NCBI GenBank assembly: GCA_040079635.1
Contig: JBEBJY010000006.1
Coordinates: 26,985-90,984, forward strand
Length of the DNA stretch: 64,000 nucleotides
Direction of reading: 5' to 3'
DNA from: Aalborgiella sp040079635
Lineage (GTDB): Bacteria > Pseudomonadota > Gammaproteobacteria > Burkholderiales > Burkholderiaceae_C
Made by a program: the position numbers and the translations under genes. Of the stretch, positions 32,762 through 41,850 are shown in pieces. Within the stretch, counting starts at the first letter, position 1. Each line of letters starts with the position of its first letter. Under the pieces are notes generated by a model. That model was not told where the DNA came from. It worked only from the letters and a program-made list of their open reading frames with translations, and did not search any database.

Positions 32762-32805
32762 TGCTATACTTTTTATAGCTATTTAGGCAATAAATACGCC
32801 GGCTA
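32762..32805 (-). repeat. Dispersed repeat copy 9 (intergenic)
   Basis: TGCTATACTTTTTATAGCTA then TTTAGGCAATAAATACGCCGG: a perfect arm and a full hairpin. It separates the tatD stop from the upstream side of the spermidine synthase-like gene. Confidence 0.92.
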
Positions 32806-32840
32806 GATTCATATTTAGCACATCAAAAACGCTATCTAAT

Positions 32841-33704
32841 TTATATCAAACTCTTCAATTTAGGCAATGCGTTTAAAGAATTTTCCCATACAGCCCGCGA
32901 CACATCCTCCAAACTGATGCCCCGCAAGTCCGCCAGCACCTGCGCAATGCGCGGCAGTTGAGCTGGTTCGTTGCGGCCTTGGGGTTCGCCAGTGGCACGT
33001 TGGGCTGCGGTTTTATACAGCCAATGCGGCGGCATATCGGGCGCATCAGTTTCTAAAACGATGCCGTCCAAGGGAAGCGTTGTTGCCAAATGGCGCAGCT
33101 GCAGCGCTCGGTCAAACGTCATCGCGCCGCCAAAGCCGAGTTTGAAACCAAGTTTCATAAAAGCAGCGGCTTGGCTGTCGCTGCCGTTAAAAGCATGAAT
33201 GATGCCGCGCCATGGGTAATTTTGAGCTGCAACATAGCGCAAACCTTTCAACAGCACATCGGCCGATTTGCGCACGTGGACGACCACAGGCAAGTCGTAC
33301 TTTTTAGCTAACTTGAGCTGCTCACGGTAAAAATGGATTTGCTTCTCGCGCAGCGGGCTCACGCACAGCTCAGGAACGAAGAAATCCAAGCCAATTTCAC
33401 CGACTGCGACGAGTCTAGGGTCTTCAAAGCGTAGCGCCAGCTCGGCATCTAACAACATCAAATCGTCCTCTGACGCATCTTTCACATACAGTGGGTGAAT
33501 CCCCAAAGCGTAGCTGTCGCCATGCACATGGGCGAGTTCTCGGACGGCTTGGAAGTTAAATGGGTGAACGGCTGGATAAACACATTTCGCTACGTTTTTA
33601 ATAGCTGCATAGGCGCGCAATTCGCTGGCTAATGAGTGATTTAAGGCTGAAATACCATTGAATTCCGGCGCATCAAGGTGGCAGTGCGTATCAATCCATT
33701 GCAT
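32841..33704 (-). CDS. TatD family metal-dependent hydrolase
   Basis: 287 residues. The TIM-barrel metal sites are visible: DTHCHLD (residues 4-10), VAVGEIGLDFFVP, PVVVHVRKSADV, GIIHAFNGS and VLETDAPDMPP. TatD proteins are 3'-5' DNA/RNA exonucleases or deoxyribonucleases. The stretch LASELRAYAAIKNVA (residues about 24-38) coincides with a decayed copy of the dispersed repeat read in the same frame as in lolD. A tRNA-Ser gene lies just upstream in the same direction. Confidence 0.9.
   Translation of the reverse strand: MQWIDTHCHLDAPEFNGISALNHSLASELRAYAAIKNVAKCVYPAVHPFNFQAVRELAHVHGDSYALGIHPLYVKDASEDDLMLLDAELALRFEDPRLVAVGEIGLDFFVPELCVSPLREKQIHFYREQLKLAKKYDLPVVVHVRKSADVLLKGLRYVAAQNYPWRGIIHAFNGSDSQAAAFMKLGFKLGFGGAMTFDRALQLRHLATTLPLDGIVLETDAPDMPPHWLYKTAAQRATGEPQGRNEPAQLPRIAQVLADLRGISLEDVSRAVWENSLNALPKLKSLI
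33590..33633 (-). repeat. Decayed dispersed repeat copy 20, inside tatD
   Basis: ACGTTTTTAATAGCTGCATAG then GCGCGCAATTCGCTGGCTA. It keeps TTTTAATAGCTGC, AGGC and CTGGCTA at consensus spacing; the middle has diverged. Confidence 0.4.
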
Positions 33705-33730
33705 CTTTGAGCGCTACCTTGATTTCGTTA

Positions 33731-33818
33731 TGGAGGAGAAGGTGGGATTCGAACCCACGGTACCTTGCGGTACGCCTGATTTCGAGTCAGGTACATTCGG
33801 CCACTCTGCCACTTCTCC
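33731..33818 (-). tRNA. tRNA-Ser (anticodon CGA)
   Basis: 88 nt with the encoded CCA. The acceptor stem GGAGAAG pairs with CTTCTCC. The anticodon loop is CTCGAAA, in the stem CCTGA/TCAGG. A long variable arm (GTACCGCAAGGTAC) marks it as a serine tRNA, and the T-loop reads GGTTCGAATCC. The discriminator base reads as U, whereas serine tRNAs usually have G at this place. Confidence 0.95.
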
Positions 33819-33832
33819 TGCGTTTACCGTGG

Positions 33833-34807
33833 CTAAATTGTAACCGCTTCAGCCAGCTCAGCTCCTTGCGAAGGGTGTGTGTTTGAGGCCGCCGATGCAT
33901 TTGGTTTGGCTTTTCTGAGATCCCAGACTAGACCGAGGCGCTCTAAAAATATCAATGCGTTGCCAAAAGCATCAAACTTTGCAGGTTGATTGATCGCCAA
34001 AGTCGCATTTTGATGGTGGTAACTGTGCAATCCTTCGCCCATGAGCACCGCAGTAAGCCACAAATTGTTGCGACTTTCGTCTTGGCTACCTTCTACCTTG
34101 GTGCCGAACAGATGAGTCATAGAGTTGGCGACACCTTCAAATTGATTTAACAAAATTGCACGGGCACACCCAGCCCATAGCAAACAAGACAGGCATTCAC
34201 TCCAACCGCCGTACATGTATCCGAATACACCTGGCAGCAATAGCCCCATTATTGCTAGCAACCAGTAATGTCGAGAGATAAACATCACGATGGGATCCTT
34301 CAATAAATCAGGGACATAACGAGTTTCATCTGATTCAGCGACGCTAAACTTCCAGCCGATATGGGCATGAAACCAGCCAATGAATCGGTTTTTGATGAGT
34401 CCTTTGTCATTCGACCACGGCGAATGCGGGTCATATTGTTGATCTGCGAAGCGATGGTGACGACGGTGATCCGCCACCCAACCCACGATTGGACCTTGCA
34501 AGGACCATGTACCGAGGATACCCAAAACAGCTTTACCCAGAAGAGAAGTTTTAAACGCGTGGTGCGTAAAGTAACGATGGAACCCTATACCCAGCCCCAC
34601 TGAGCCAAGAACGAAAAACAGCAACCCAAGCAACATCGAAAATACAGTCGGCTGCCATGATATTGGAGTACCTATTAACAAACCTAAAGCCAGGAAGGGA
34701 GGCAGCATTATTGATACGGCATTTGTGAAGCGTTTTATGCTATTTATTTTTACGGACTGCGATATGTGCGGGTTGATTTGTTTAGTAGCTTGAGTAAATA
34801 TTGACAT
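33833..34807 (-). CDS. Fatty acid desaturase (delta-9 acyl-CoA desaturase-like)
   Basis: 324 residues. The three histidine boxes of membrane desaturases are visible: HRYFTHH (about 77), DHRRHHR (about 112) and HSYHH (about 258, in GEGLHSYHHQNATLA). Four hydrophobic helices separate them as expected. It introduces a cis double bond into acyl chains, likely to adjust membrane fluidity. It ends close to the tRNA-Ser gene and diverges from a sensor kinase gene with 284 nt of A+T-rich DNA between, in which I see no clear operator. Confidence 0.9.
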   Translation of the reverse strand: MSIFTQATKQINPHISQSVKINSIKRFTNAVSIMLPPFLALGLLIGTPISWQPTVFSMLLGLLFFVLGSVGLGIGFHRYFTHHAFKTSLLGKAVLGILGTWSLQGPIVGWVADHRRHHRFADQQYDPHSPWSNDKGLIKNRFIGWFHAHIGWKFSVAESDETRYVPDLLKDPIVMFISRHYWLLAIMGLLLPGVFGYMYGGWSECLSCLLWAGCARAILLNQFEGVANSMTHLFGTKVEGSQDESRNNLWLTAVLMGEGLHSYHHQNATLAINQPAKFDAFGNALIFLERLGLVWDLRKAKPNASAASNTHPSQGAELAEAVTI

Positions 34808-35091
34808 ACAAAGTTTTGAAAATAAAAATACGACATTTCATACTCACATTTCTGTAACTTTTTGGCAAGACTTACACTTTGATTTTGATTTTCAAATCGC
34901 CATCGTTTCTCGGGAGAAAACACTTACTTACACTCTTTCCACGAAATGAATCAATTACTTAAATTTTGGTTGAATTTTTCATGCACCATAGTAATTAAAA
35001 AATACTCACTTTTAGAAATCGGCAACTTGTTAAGTTTAATGAAGTCGAAATGGCTTATTTCTCAAACAACAATACTTGCTAAACTCCCAGC

Positions 35092-36522
35092 ATGACCGTT
35101 CATAACTCAGTGTCTTCACGCCAAGAAAGTAACCAGCCATCCGTTAATCTAGGCGAAGAAAATCCTAACTGGGTAGAAGCGGAAAGTATTCGGGCGTTCA
35201 TGCCTACACAGCAACAAACACAAGTCATTGCTTTGTTTGTTATCCCTATCGTATTTTTTGTGCTTTATGGGCATGTAAATATGTATGGACTTGTGATTTG
35301 GGCGTTCTTCTCTGTGCTTTTAGCTATCTACCGATGGCGATTAACAACGTATTACATGATGCATTTAATTGAGTCGTCCGCATCTGATCAGATTCAATTT
35401 AGAAGAAAGAATGCTTGGACTTGGCCCGCCACATCTTTTTTATGGGGTACGTTGGTATTTCTTTTTTTCAGCAAATCACCGCTTTTCAACCAATTAGTAA
35501 GCTTCGTTGTCCTAGCAAGCATTGGTGTATTCAGTGCAACTGGTTATGCAACACACTTTAAAACCTTGAAGCTATTTATCAACACAATGATGATCACATT
35601 GCTCAGCGGAATGACATGGCACTACTTCACCAACACTGCAGCAGCTGAAATCTCGATGATTTACATGATATTTCCGCTGCAGCTAATTTTTTGGAAATTA
35701 CTATTTCTGATTGGAGCTCGACTAAACCAGTCACATCTTCAAGGTTTAAAACTTCGCAAAGGCAATCAAGATTTAATAGCATCTTTACAGGATCAAACAG
35801 CTCGTGCTAACAATGCCATTGAGACCAAAAATCGCCTTCTAGCTAGCGCGGCGCACGATATCCGGCAACCCGTCTTGGCGCTAGACGTTTATGCCAATAT
35901 GCTTCGAACTGAGCCCGAATTGGCGAAAGAGCTTACCGAAAAAATTGAAATTGCGACAAAATCTGTCATCAATATGTTCGATAGTTTGTTTGATTTGGCG
36001 CGGATTGAATCGAGTCAAATCAAAGTCAATAAAACCAATGTCCATTTGCCTGAACTATTCCGTGAACTATATCTGCAATACCAACCGGCGGCACAAGCTA
36101 AAAAATTAGATCTTCGCCTGCGCAGCAAGCAATTTGACATCTACACAGACCATCAATTGATCAAACGAATTTTAGGCAACCTAGTAATGAATGCCATCAA
36201 ATTCACCGACAAAGGTGGTGTGTTGTTAGCATGCCGACAAACAAAGCAGGGCTTGCGCTTTGAAGTATGGGATACAGGCGTTGGTATTCCACTAGACCAA
36301 CAAGAAGCTGTGTTCAAAGAATTTTACAAATCGCCAAGCCACTCAGGCACCAGCGACGGCTTCGGGTTGGGCCTGTCTATTGTTGCACGCTTGTGCGAGC
36401 CCTTAGATTATAAGTTTGCTCTGCGGTCTCGCATTGGGCGCGGCAGTGTCTTCTGCATTGAAGCACCATCACTTGTCTGTTTTACGGCGGTAACAAACCC
36501 TGCTGGCGTGCGTAAAAAATAG
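35092..36522 (+). CDS. Membrane-bound sensor histidine kinase
   Basis: 476 residues. Five to six membrane helices fill about 45-220, followed by a short coiled coil. The dimerisation H-box is LLASAAHDIRQPVLALDVYA (His about 262). ATPase motifs are NLVMNAIKFTDKGG (N box), DTGVGIP (G1) and GFGLGLSIVARL (G2). No receiver or PAS domain is seen. Its 3' end overlaps by 41 nt the convergent LuxR-type regulator gene, which is its likely partner. The ligand is unknown; the adjacent desaturase suggests a possible membrane or temperature signal, which is speculation. Confidence 0.9.
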   Translation: MTVHNSVSSRQESNQPSVNLGEENPNWVEAESIRAFMPTQQQTQVIALFVIPIVFFVLYGHVNMYGLVIWAFFSVLLAIYRWRLTTYYMMHLIESSASDQIQFRRKNAWTWPATSFLWGTLVFLFFSKSPLFNQLVSFVVLASIGVFSATGYATHFKTLKLFINTMMITLLSGMTWHYFTNTAAAEISMIYMIFPLQLIFWKLLFLIGARLNQSHLQGLKLRKGNQDLIASLQDQTARANNAIETKNRLLASAAHDIRQPVLALDVYANMLRTEPELAKELTEKIEIATKSVINMFDSLFDLARIESSQIKVNKTNVHLPELFRELYLQYQPAAQAKKLDLRLRSKQFDIYTDHQLIKRILGNLVMNAIKFTDKGGVLLACRQTKQGLRFEVWDTGVGIPLDQQEAVFKEFYKSPSHSGTSDGFGLGLSIVARLCEPLDYKFALRSRIGRGSVFCIEAPSLVCFTAVTNPAGVRKK

Positions 36523-37075
36523 CTTGCGTGCGGCTTTTCACATCGATGCGTCGGAACAAACGCCATAGATGAACTTTCACGGTGTGCTCATTGATGCCCA
36601 AGTCTTCAGCAATATCTTTGTTGCTCAGACCTTTGTTCAACAGCAGCAGCAACTGGTTTTGGCGTTTTGACAGCTTTTGGCCAGGCACTTGCGTCTCTTC
36701 GAAGCTGTCATCTGCCATCAGCAAGCCCTTAAGGGCAGCGCCAATTTCAGTGGCTCCAGCTGATTTTTCAATATAAATATCTGCACCGGCTTCTAAACAA
36801 TGCGCCTCCCAATCACCCGATGGTGACGCAGAAAGCACGGCCAATGGAATCAACGGGTACATGTTTTTCAATTGACGTACACCTGAAACGCCAGTCGTGT
36901 CTGGTAGTTTTAAGTCCAGCGAAAACATCACTGGTTCGCCATGCTCCGCAATCGCCGCGTTGAGCAAACCCAAGCGCTCAAGCTCAATCACTTCCATCGT
37001 AGGTCGCAAGCGGCGCAGCAGCATACCTACAGCTTCACGCATCAGGGGGTGGTCGTCGATGACATAAATGGTCAC
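36482..37075 (-). CDS. LuxR/NarL-type response regulator
   Basis: 197 residues from a GTG start. The receiver domain has IDDHPLMREAV (acidic pocket, about 6-8), SLDLKLPDTTGV with the phosphorylatable Asp near residue 53, and EKSAGATE with Lys. The DNA-binding domain is KLSKRQNQLLLLLNKGLSNKDIAEDLGINEHTVKVHLWRLFRRI (about 134-177), a typical LuxR helix-turn-helix. It converges on the kinase gene and overlaps it. The 162 nt upstream, before trpS, hold its promoter region, in which I see no clear box. Confidence 0.92.
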   Translation of the reverse strand: MTIYVIDDHPLMREAVGMLLRRLRPTMEVIELERLGLLNAAIAEHGEPVMFSLDLKLPDTTGVSGVRQLKNMYPLIPLAVLSASPSGDWEAHCLEAGADIYIEKSAGATEIGAALKGLLMADDSFEETQVPGQKLSKRQNQLLLLLNKGLSNKDIAEDLGINEHTVKVHLWRLFRRIDVKSRTQAIFYARQQGLLPP

Positions 37076-37237
37076 GGTGTTCTCGCTTTATAGTTGTCTC
37101 GCAAATTATCTTCTTTCAATCTCACAAAACAACAGCTGCTTATAAAAACAAGCTATTTTTAAGTAAAAGAGAACTTATTGGTGACATTAGTCACACATTT
37201 ATCGCAATTTCTATCATATTTGCGACACTAAATTACT

Positions 37238-38548
37238 TTACACCATTTGTATTAAAGCGTCATTGATAACACTCAGTTCTTCTGTCGAAATTGGCTTTAA
37301 ATAAGCAGACATGCTACTCAATGCACTGATGCCATCCGTTTTGATATGCAAAATGGCTTGCCCCGCCTCTTTAGGTGACTCAAAGCCAAGACTTTGCAAC
37401 AACACTTTCGCCTGCGCATCCACCAATTTAAAGTAAAACTTGCCATCTACTTCACGGTATTGCTTGAAACTTGCAACATCGGTTTTAGTAGATTTTTTTT
37501 CAACTTTTGCGACACTTTGCAATTCACCCAATCCTCGCAGTCCGACCGCTTGACGCAAGGATTGCATAAACGGCGTACCGATTTGTCGAGCCTTTGTAGC
37601 ACCTTTAAGCAAAATCGCTTCAATTTGCGCAGGATTGTTCATGAGTGACTCGTACTTTTCACGCATAGGTGCAATCTCAGAGTCAATACGCTCAAACAGC
37701 ATTTGCTTGGCATCACCCCAGCCAATGCCGCTTTTGTAAGCATCTTGCAGGGCATTCGCCTCCGCTTCACTGGCAAAGGCTTGGTAAATTTGGTACAGCG
37801 CTGAGCCTTCGATCTCTTTGGGTTCGCCGGGCAGGCGCGAATCGGTCACGATGCCGGCAATGAGCTTTTTCAACTCGGCTTTTGATGCAAACAGTGGAAT
37901 CGTGTTGTCGTAGCTTTTACTCATTTTGCGGCCATCTAAACCGGGCAAAGTGGCGACTGACGCTTCAATTTCAGCTTCGGGCAGCGTGAAATGATCCTTA
38001 CCACCGTTTTTATAGCGGTAGTTAAAACTCTGTGCAATGTCGCGCGCCATTTCAATGTGCTGAATTTGGTCACGCCCCACAGGCACTTTGTGCGCGTTGA
38101 ACATCAAAATATCAGCCGCCATCAGCACGGGGTACATGAACAAACCAGCGGTCACATCCGCATCTGGGTCATTTCCAGCCGCATTGTTTTTATCAACCGA
38201 GGCTTTGTAGGCGTGGGCGCGGTTCAGCAAGCCTTTTCCCGTCACGCAGGTGAGCAGCCACGTCAACTCTGGGATTTCGGGAATGTCTGACTGGCGGTAA
38301 AACGTCACGCGCTCAGGGTCCACACCCGCAGCCAACCACGACGCTGCAATCTCTAGCGTCGAGCGCTGCACACGCGCTGGCTCTCCAATTTTGATCAGCG
38401 CGTGGTAGTCCGCCAAGAAGTAAAAACTTTGCACGTCGCTAGACAGCGAGGCTCGTACAGACGGGCGAATTGAACCAACGTAGTTACCTAAATGCGGTGT
38501 ACCCGACGTGGTGATTCCTGTTAATACTCTAGAAATTGGCTTGCTCAT
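37238..38548 (-). CDS. trpS: Tryptophanyl-tRNA synthetase, long form
   Basis: 436 residues, about 100 more than E. coli TrpRS. The class I signatures are TTSGTPHLGNYVGSI (HIGH-like, about 12-26) and DGRKMSKSYDN (about 208). The additional C-terminal part includes a compact segment around 365-410 (VDGKFYFKLVDAQAKVLLQS then SPKEAGQAILHIK) that resembles the YegP/DUF1508 fold. Betaproteobacterial TrpRS enzymes often have such an extension; its role is not known to me. Confidence 0.94.
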   Translation of the reverse strand: MSKPISRVLTGITTSGTPHLGNYVGSIRPSVRASLSSDVQSFYFLADYHALIKIGEPARVQRSTLEIAASWLAAGVDPERVTFYRQSDIPEIPELTWLLTCVTGKGLLNRAHAYKASVDKNNAAGNDPDADVTAGLFMYPVLMAADILMFNAHKVPVGRDQIQHIEMARDIAQSFNYRYKNGGKDHFTLPEAEIEASVATLPGLDGRKMSKSYDNTIPLFASKAELKKLIAGIVTDSRLPGEPKEIEGSALYQIYQAFASEAEANALQDAYKSGIGWGDAKQMLFERIDSEIAPMREKYESLMNNPAQIEAILLKGATKARQIGTPFMQSLRQAVGLRGLGELQSVAKVEKKSTKTDVASFKQYREVDGKFYFKLVDAQAKVLLQSLGFESPKEAGQAILHIKTDGISALSSMSAYLKPISTEELSVINDALIQMV

Positions 38549-38567
38549 GACGACTTAAAACTGAAAA

Positions 38568-39242
38568 TTATTTAACCAACATCGCCAACGGCGACAACAC
38601 CAACTCAAGCAAACCGTAGGTCACGTTCATCATCGGCGTCATCCAAATAGCATTGATGATGCCGGCGATAACCAGCCCCATGACGATGAAAAAGCCCCAA
38701 GGCTCGACGCGCGATACCAACTCCGCGTATTTGTAAGGCAGCAACCCAACCAAAATGCGTCCACCGTCCAGTGGTGGCAGTGGGAACAAGTTGAAAGCAA
38801 ACATCACCGCATTGACCAGAATGCCGCCTTGCGCCATTTTGTTGAAAAAAGGTTCATCCACGCCTGAGCCTTGCAGCAAGTAGAAAATAATGCCCCAGAT
38901 CAGCGCCATGATCAAGTTTGACGCTGGCCCTGCCAACGCCACCCACACCATATCGCGTTTCGGGTTGTTCAAATTCCCAAAGCGCACCGGTACGGGCTTG
39001 GCATATCCAAACAGGAAGGGGCTGCCTGAAAAAATCAACACCAACGGCATCAAAATCGTGCCAATCGGGTCGATGTGTTTCAGCGGGTTTAAGGTAATGC
39101 GCCCCAACGCGTAAGCCGTGTTGTCTCCAAAATGGCGTGCGGCATAACCATGCGCGGCTTCGTGGACGGTGATCGCCAACAACACCGGTAGCGCGTAAAT
39201 GAGTATGTTTTGAATGATGTTTGTGGAATCCATAAGCTGCAT
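38568..39242 (-). CDS. Site-2 protease family (M50) membrane metalloprotease
   Basis: 224 residues with five to six membrane segments. The zinc motif HEAAH is at about 27-31 (ITVHEAAHGYAARHFGD) and the second motif is FNLFPLPPLDGGRIL (about 150-164) with the third ligand Asp. Short, PDZ-less members like this are common; their substrates are unknown. It probably cleaves within the membrane. It sits between trpS and the YciO-type gene, all on the same strand with gaps of about 20-25 nt, so they may be co-transcribed. Confidence 0.9.
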   Translation of the reverse strand: MQLMDSTNIIQNILIYALPVLLAITVHEAAHGYAARHFGDNTAYALGRITLNPLKHIDPIGTILMPLVLIFSGSPFLFGYAKPVPVRFGNLNNPKRDMVWVALAGPASNLIMALIWGIIFYLLQGSGVDEPFFNKMAQGGILVNAVMFAFNLFPLPPLDGGRILVGLLPYKYAELVSRVEPWGFFIVMGLVIAGIINAIWMTPMMNVTYGLLELVLSPLAMLVK

Positions 39243-39267
39243 TGTCTCAGGAAATCAGCGGCGGAAT

Positions 39268-39903
39268 TTACAGCCCCAACTTTGCCAAACTTCCCAAGCC
39301 CTGTCGCAACACGACAGGCTCATCGCCACCATCCATAGGCGTCAAATCAATCACCGTGGTTGGCTCGGAGGCACACGCGCCCGCGTCGATGATGGCGGCG
39401 AGCTGGTGTTCAAAGCGGTCACGAATCTCATGCGCATCGTTGATCGAGTCGGTTTCACCCGGCGCAATCAGCGTGGTCGCCAACAAGGCCGAGCCATGCA
39501 AAGCCAACAACTCACTCAGCACCGCATGCTGCGGCACACGCAGACCAATGGTTTTGCGCGAAGGGTGGCTCAGACGGCGTGGCACTTCTTTGCTAGCTTC
39601 TAGGATAAAGGTGTAGGGGCCTGGGGTCGCGGCTTTGAGCAGGCGAAACTGCTTGTTGTCCACACGCGCAAAACTGGCCAGTTCCGATAAATCGCGACAC
39701 AGCAGCGTCAAATGGTGTTTGTCGTCCACTTGGCGGATTTGGCGCAGCTTGTCTGCAGCAGCTTTGTCGTCTAAATGGCAAACCAAGGCATAGCTGGAAT
39801 CGGTCGGCACGGCCACGATGCCGCCTTTGGCAAGCAGCGCGACCGCTTGCTTCAGCAAACGCGGTTGCGGGTTGTCGGGGTGAACTTCAAAAAATTGTGC
39901 CAT
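39268..39903 (-). CDS. YciO/YrdC-type L-threonylcarbamoyladenylate synthase family protein
   Basis: 211 residues. The Sua5/YrdC/YciO fold is shown by AKGGIVAVPTDSSYALVCHL (about 25-44), KHHLTLLCRDLSELASFA, TPGPYTFILEASKEVPRRL and TIGLRVPQH. The pattern with KHHLTLLC and RRLSHPSRKTIGLR fits the YciO branch more than YrdC/TsaC. It may act in t6A tRNA modification or have another RNA-linked role. A DMT transporter gene lies 12 nt upstream in the same direction. Confidence 0.88.
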   Translation of the reverse strand: MAQFFEVHPDNPQPRLLKQAVALLAKGGIVAVPTDSSYALVCHLDDKAAADKLRQIRQVDDKHHLTLLCRDLSELASFARVDNKQFRLLKAATPGPYTFILEASKEVPRRLSHPSRKTIGLRVPQHAVLSELLALHGSALLATTLIAPGETDSINDAHEIRDRFEHQLAAIIDAGACASEPTTVIDLTPMDGGDEPVVLRQGLGSLAKLGL

Positions 39904-39915
39904 GGTGTTGTGTTT

Positions 39916-40860
39916 TTATTCAATGGGCTCAATGACGATTTGGTTTTTATCCGCATGGCTCTTCTTGTCTTCATAGACCGTCAACCAGCCGCCCGCCACG
40001 CCACAAATACCAATCAACACCATGCCCGCAATCACCCAAGCATCGGGCACGTGCGCAAAAACGACCCAACCGCCCAGCATCGCAAAGCAGATTTGCAGGT
40101 AAAAATATGGCGTCAACGTCACCGCTGGTGCGCGCTGGTAAGCCAAAGTCAACATGAAATGCCCCGCAGTCACCAAACAAGCCATCACTACCAGCAAACC
40201 GATGAGCGGCCAAGATGGCAACGATGTCCACACAAACGGCAAAGCCATTGTCGCTACAACCGCACCCGTCCAACCGGTGTAGAGCTGCATGGTCATCGGG
40301 TCTTCGGTTTTGGCTAATTTACTAGTCAACACTTGAAACCAAGCGTTTGTGCCAACCAAAGCCAGCGGCAACAACGACGCCCAGTGGAACGCCTCATGCC
40401 CTGGTCTGATAATGACCATCGCCCCCACAAAACCGCCCGCCACCAGCACCCAACGCAGGGGCGAAACTGTTTCGCCCAACAATTTGCCCGCCAATAAAGT
40501 AATCACCAGCGGCGTGATCAACACAATCGCCGTAAACTCGCCTACAGGCATAAAGCTCAAACTTAAAAACGCCAGCAGCGTCGTCACCACCAGCAACAAG
40601 CCGCGCAGAATTTGAAATTTAGGATGGGCGGTTTTAAACGCCGCCTTGCCGCGCACGGGCAACATCAGCGCAGACATCACAACCGTTTGAATCGCGTAAC
40701 GAAACCACAGTGCCACCAGCACAGAAACGCTGTTAGTCACAAATTTAGCAATCGTGTCTGACACCGCGAAACAAGCCACCGCCACCACAGACCAAGCGAT
40801 ACCCTCCAGCGCCATGCCCGGTTTGGCTAAGCTGCCAATGCCGTTTACCACTCGCGTCAC
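39916..40860 (-). CDS. DMT superfamily (EamA) transporter
   Basis: 314 residues with ten hydrophobic segments in two EamA repeats (GIAWSVVAVACFAVSDTIAKFV; later GGWVVFAHVPDAWVIAGMVL). A GTG start at 40860 overlaps the PHP gene stop by 4 nt (GTGA); an ATG at 40815 is the alternative. The substrate is unknown. It is in the same transcription unit as the PHP gene. Confidence 0.86.
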   Translation of the reverse strand: MTRVVNGIGSLAKPGMALEGIAWSVVAVACFAVSDTIAKFVTNSVSVLVALWFRYAIQTVVMSALMLPVRGKAAFKTAHPKFQILRGLLLVVTTLLAFLSLSFMPVGEFTAIVLITPLVITLLAGKLLGETVSPLRWVLVAGGFVGAMVIIRPGHEAFHWASLLPLALVGTNAWFQVLTSKLAKTEDPMTMQLYTGWTGAVVATMALPFVWTSLPSWPLIGLLVVMACLVTAGHFMLTLAYQRAPAVTLTPYFYLQICFAMLGGWVVFAHVPDAWVIAGMVLIGICGVAGGWLTVYEDKKSHADKNQIVIEPIE

Positions 40861-41747
40861 AAGGCTTTTTCCAGTGTGTTGGGCTGAATTTTGTCTTGAA
40901 TCTTATCTTGCAGCAGCTCCCACACCGGCGTCAAATCACCCGGCAAGTGCGGCAAAGTACCCAAATCGATACGGCTCTCGTCAGGGCTGTGAAAGTCACT
41001 CCCGCGCGACGCTGCCATGCCAAATTCTTTGGCGACTGCTGCATATTCCACGTATTCCGCCGTCGTGTGGCTGCCCGTCACGACTTCAACACCCTGCCCG
41101 CCGTGGGTTTTGAACTCGCTGAACAGCGCAAACTCTTCGTTCGCCGTGAATTTGTAACGCCCAGGGTGCGCGATCACCGCCACGCCACCGCTTTGCGTGA
41201 TCCAGCCCACCGCATCACCTAATTTCGCCCAAGCGTGCGGTACGTAGCCAGGTTTGCCTTCGGTCAAATATTTGCGAAACACCTCGTAGGTGTCTTTACA
41301 AACGCCACTTTCGACTAAAAATCGGGCGAAATGGGTTCTAGATATGAGTTCTGGATTGCCAACAAACTTCAAAGCGCCGTCATAAGCCCCTTTGATGCCG
41401 ACTCGTGCCAGCCCGTCCGACATTTCCATCGCCCGTTCACCGCGTCCGCCACGGGTTTTGGCGAGACCGTTGACGATGATGGGATTGGTTGCGTCGAAAC
41501 CGAGGCCGACGATATGCACGGTTTCATTGGCAAACGTGACTGAAATTTCAGTTCCCGTGAGGTACGCCATACCTTGCGCCGCAGCTGCAGCCGCAGCCCG
41601 CGCCTGCCCACCAATTTCGTCATGGTCCGTCAGCGCCCACAGCTCGACGCCATTGGTTTTTGCGCGTAAGGCAAGCTCCTCAGGGGTCAAAGTACCGTCA
41701 GACACGACGGAGTGGCAATGTAAATCAGCGTTTAAGTAGGTAATCAC
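40857..41747 (-). CDS. PHP domain phosphatase (3',5'-nucleotide phosphatase / RNase AM-like)
   Basis: 296 residues from a GTG start. Metal-binding motifs of the PHP family are visible: LHCHSVVSDG (about 9-18), LTDHDEIGG (about 39-47), VIAHPGRY near 195 and SRGSDFHSPDE near 251. E. coli YciV (RNase AM) has the same order and removes 5' nucleotides from RNA and from 3',5'-bisphosphates. It overlaps the DMT transporter gene by 4 nt. Repeat copy 10 and a terminator lie just upstream. Confidence 0.9.
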   Translation of the reverse strand: MITYLNADLHCHSVVSDGTLTPEELALRAKTNGVELWALTDHDEIGGQARAAAAAAAQGMAYLTGTEISVTFANETVHIVGLGFDATNPIIVNGLAKTRGGRGERAMEMSDGLARVGIKGAYDGALKFVGNPELISRTHFARFLVESGVCKDTYEVFRKYLTEGKPGYVPHAWAKLGDAVGWITQSGGVAVIAHPGRYKFTANEEFALFSEFKTHGGQGVEVVTGSHTTAEYVEYAAVAKEFGMAASRGSDFHSPDESRIDLGTLPHLPGDLTPVWELLQDKIQDKIQPNTLEKAL

Positions 41748-41804
41748 CCTAGTATTTTAGGCTTTATGCGAAAGTCGTGTGTATTTTGGGAGACTCATAC
41801 AATC

Positions 41805-41848
41805 GCTATACTTTTAATAGCTACTCAGGCAATAAATAAGCCGGCTAG
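41805..41848 (-). repeat. Dispersed repeat copy 10 (intergenic)
   Basis: GCTATACTTTTAATAGCTAC then TCAGGCAATAAATAAGCCGG: one substitution (AAGCC for ACGCC). It abuts the terminator of the outer-membrane protein gene. Confidence 0.9.
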
Positions 41849-41850
41849 AG

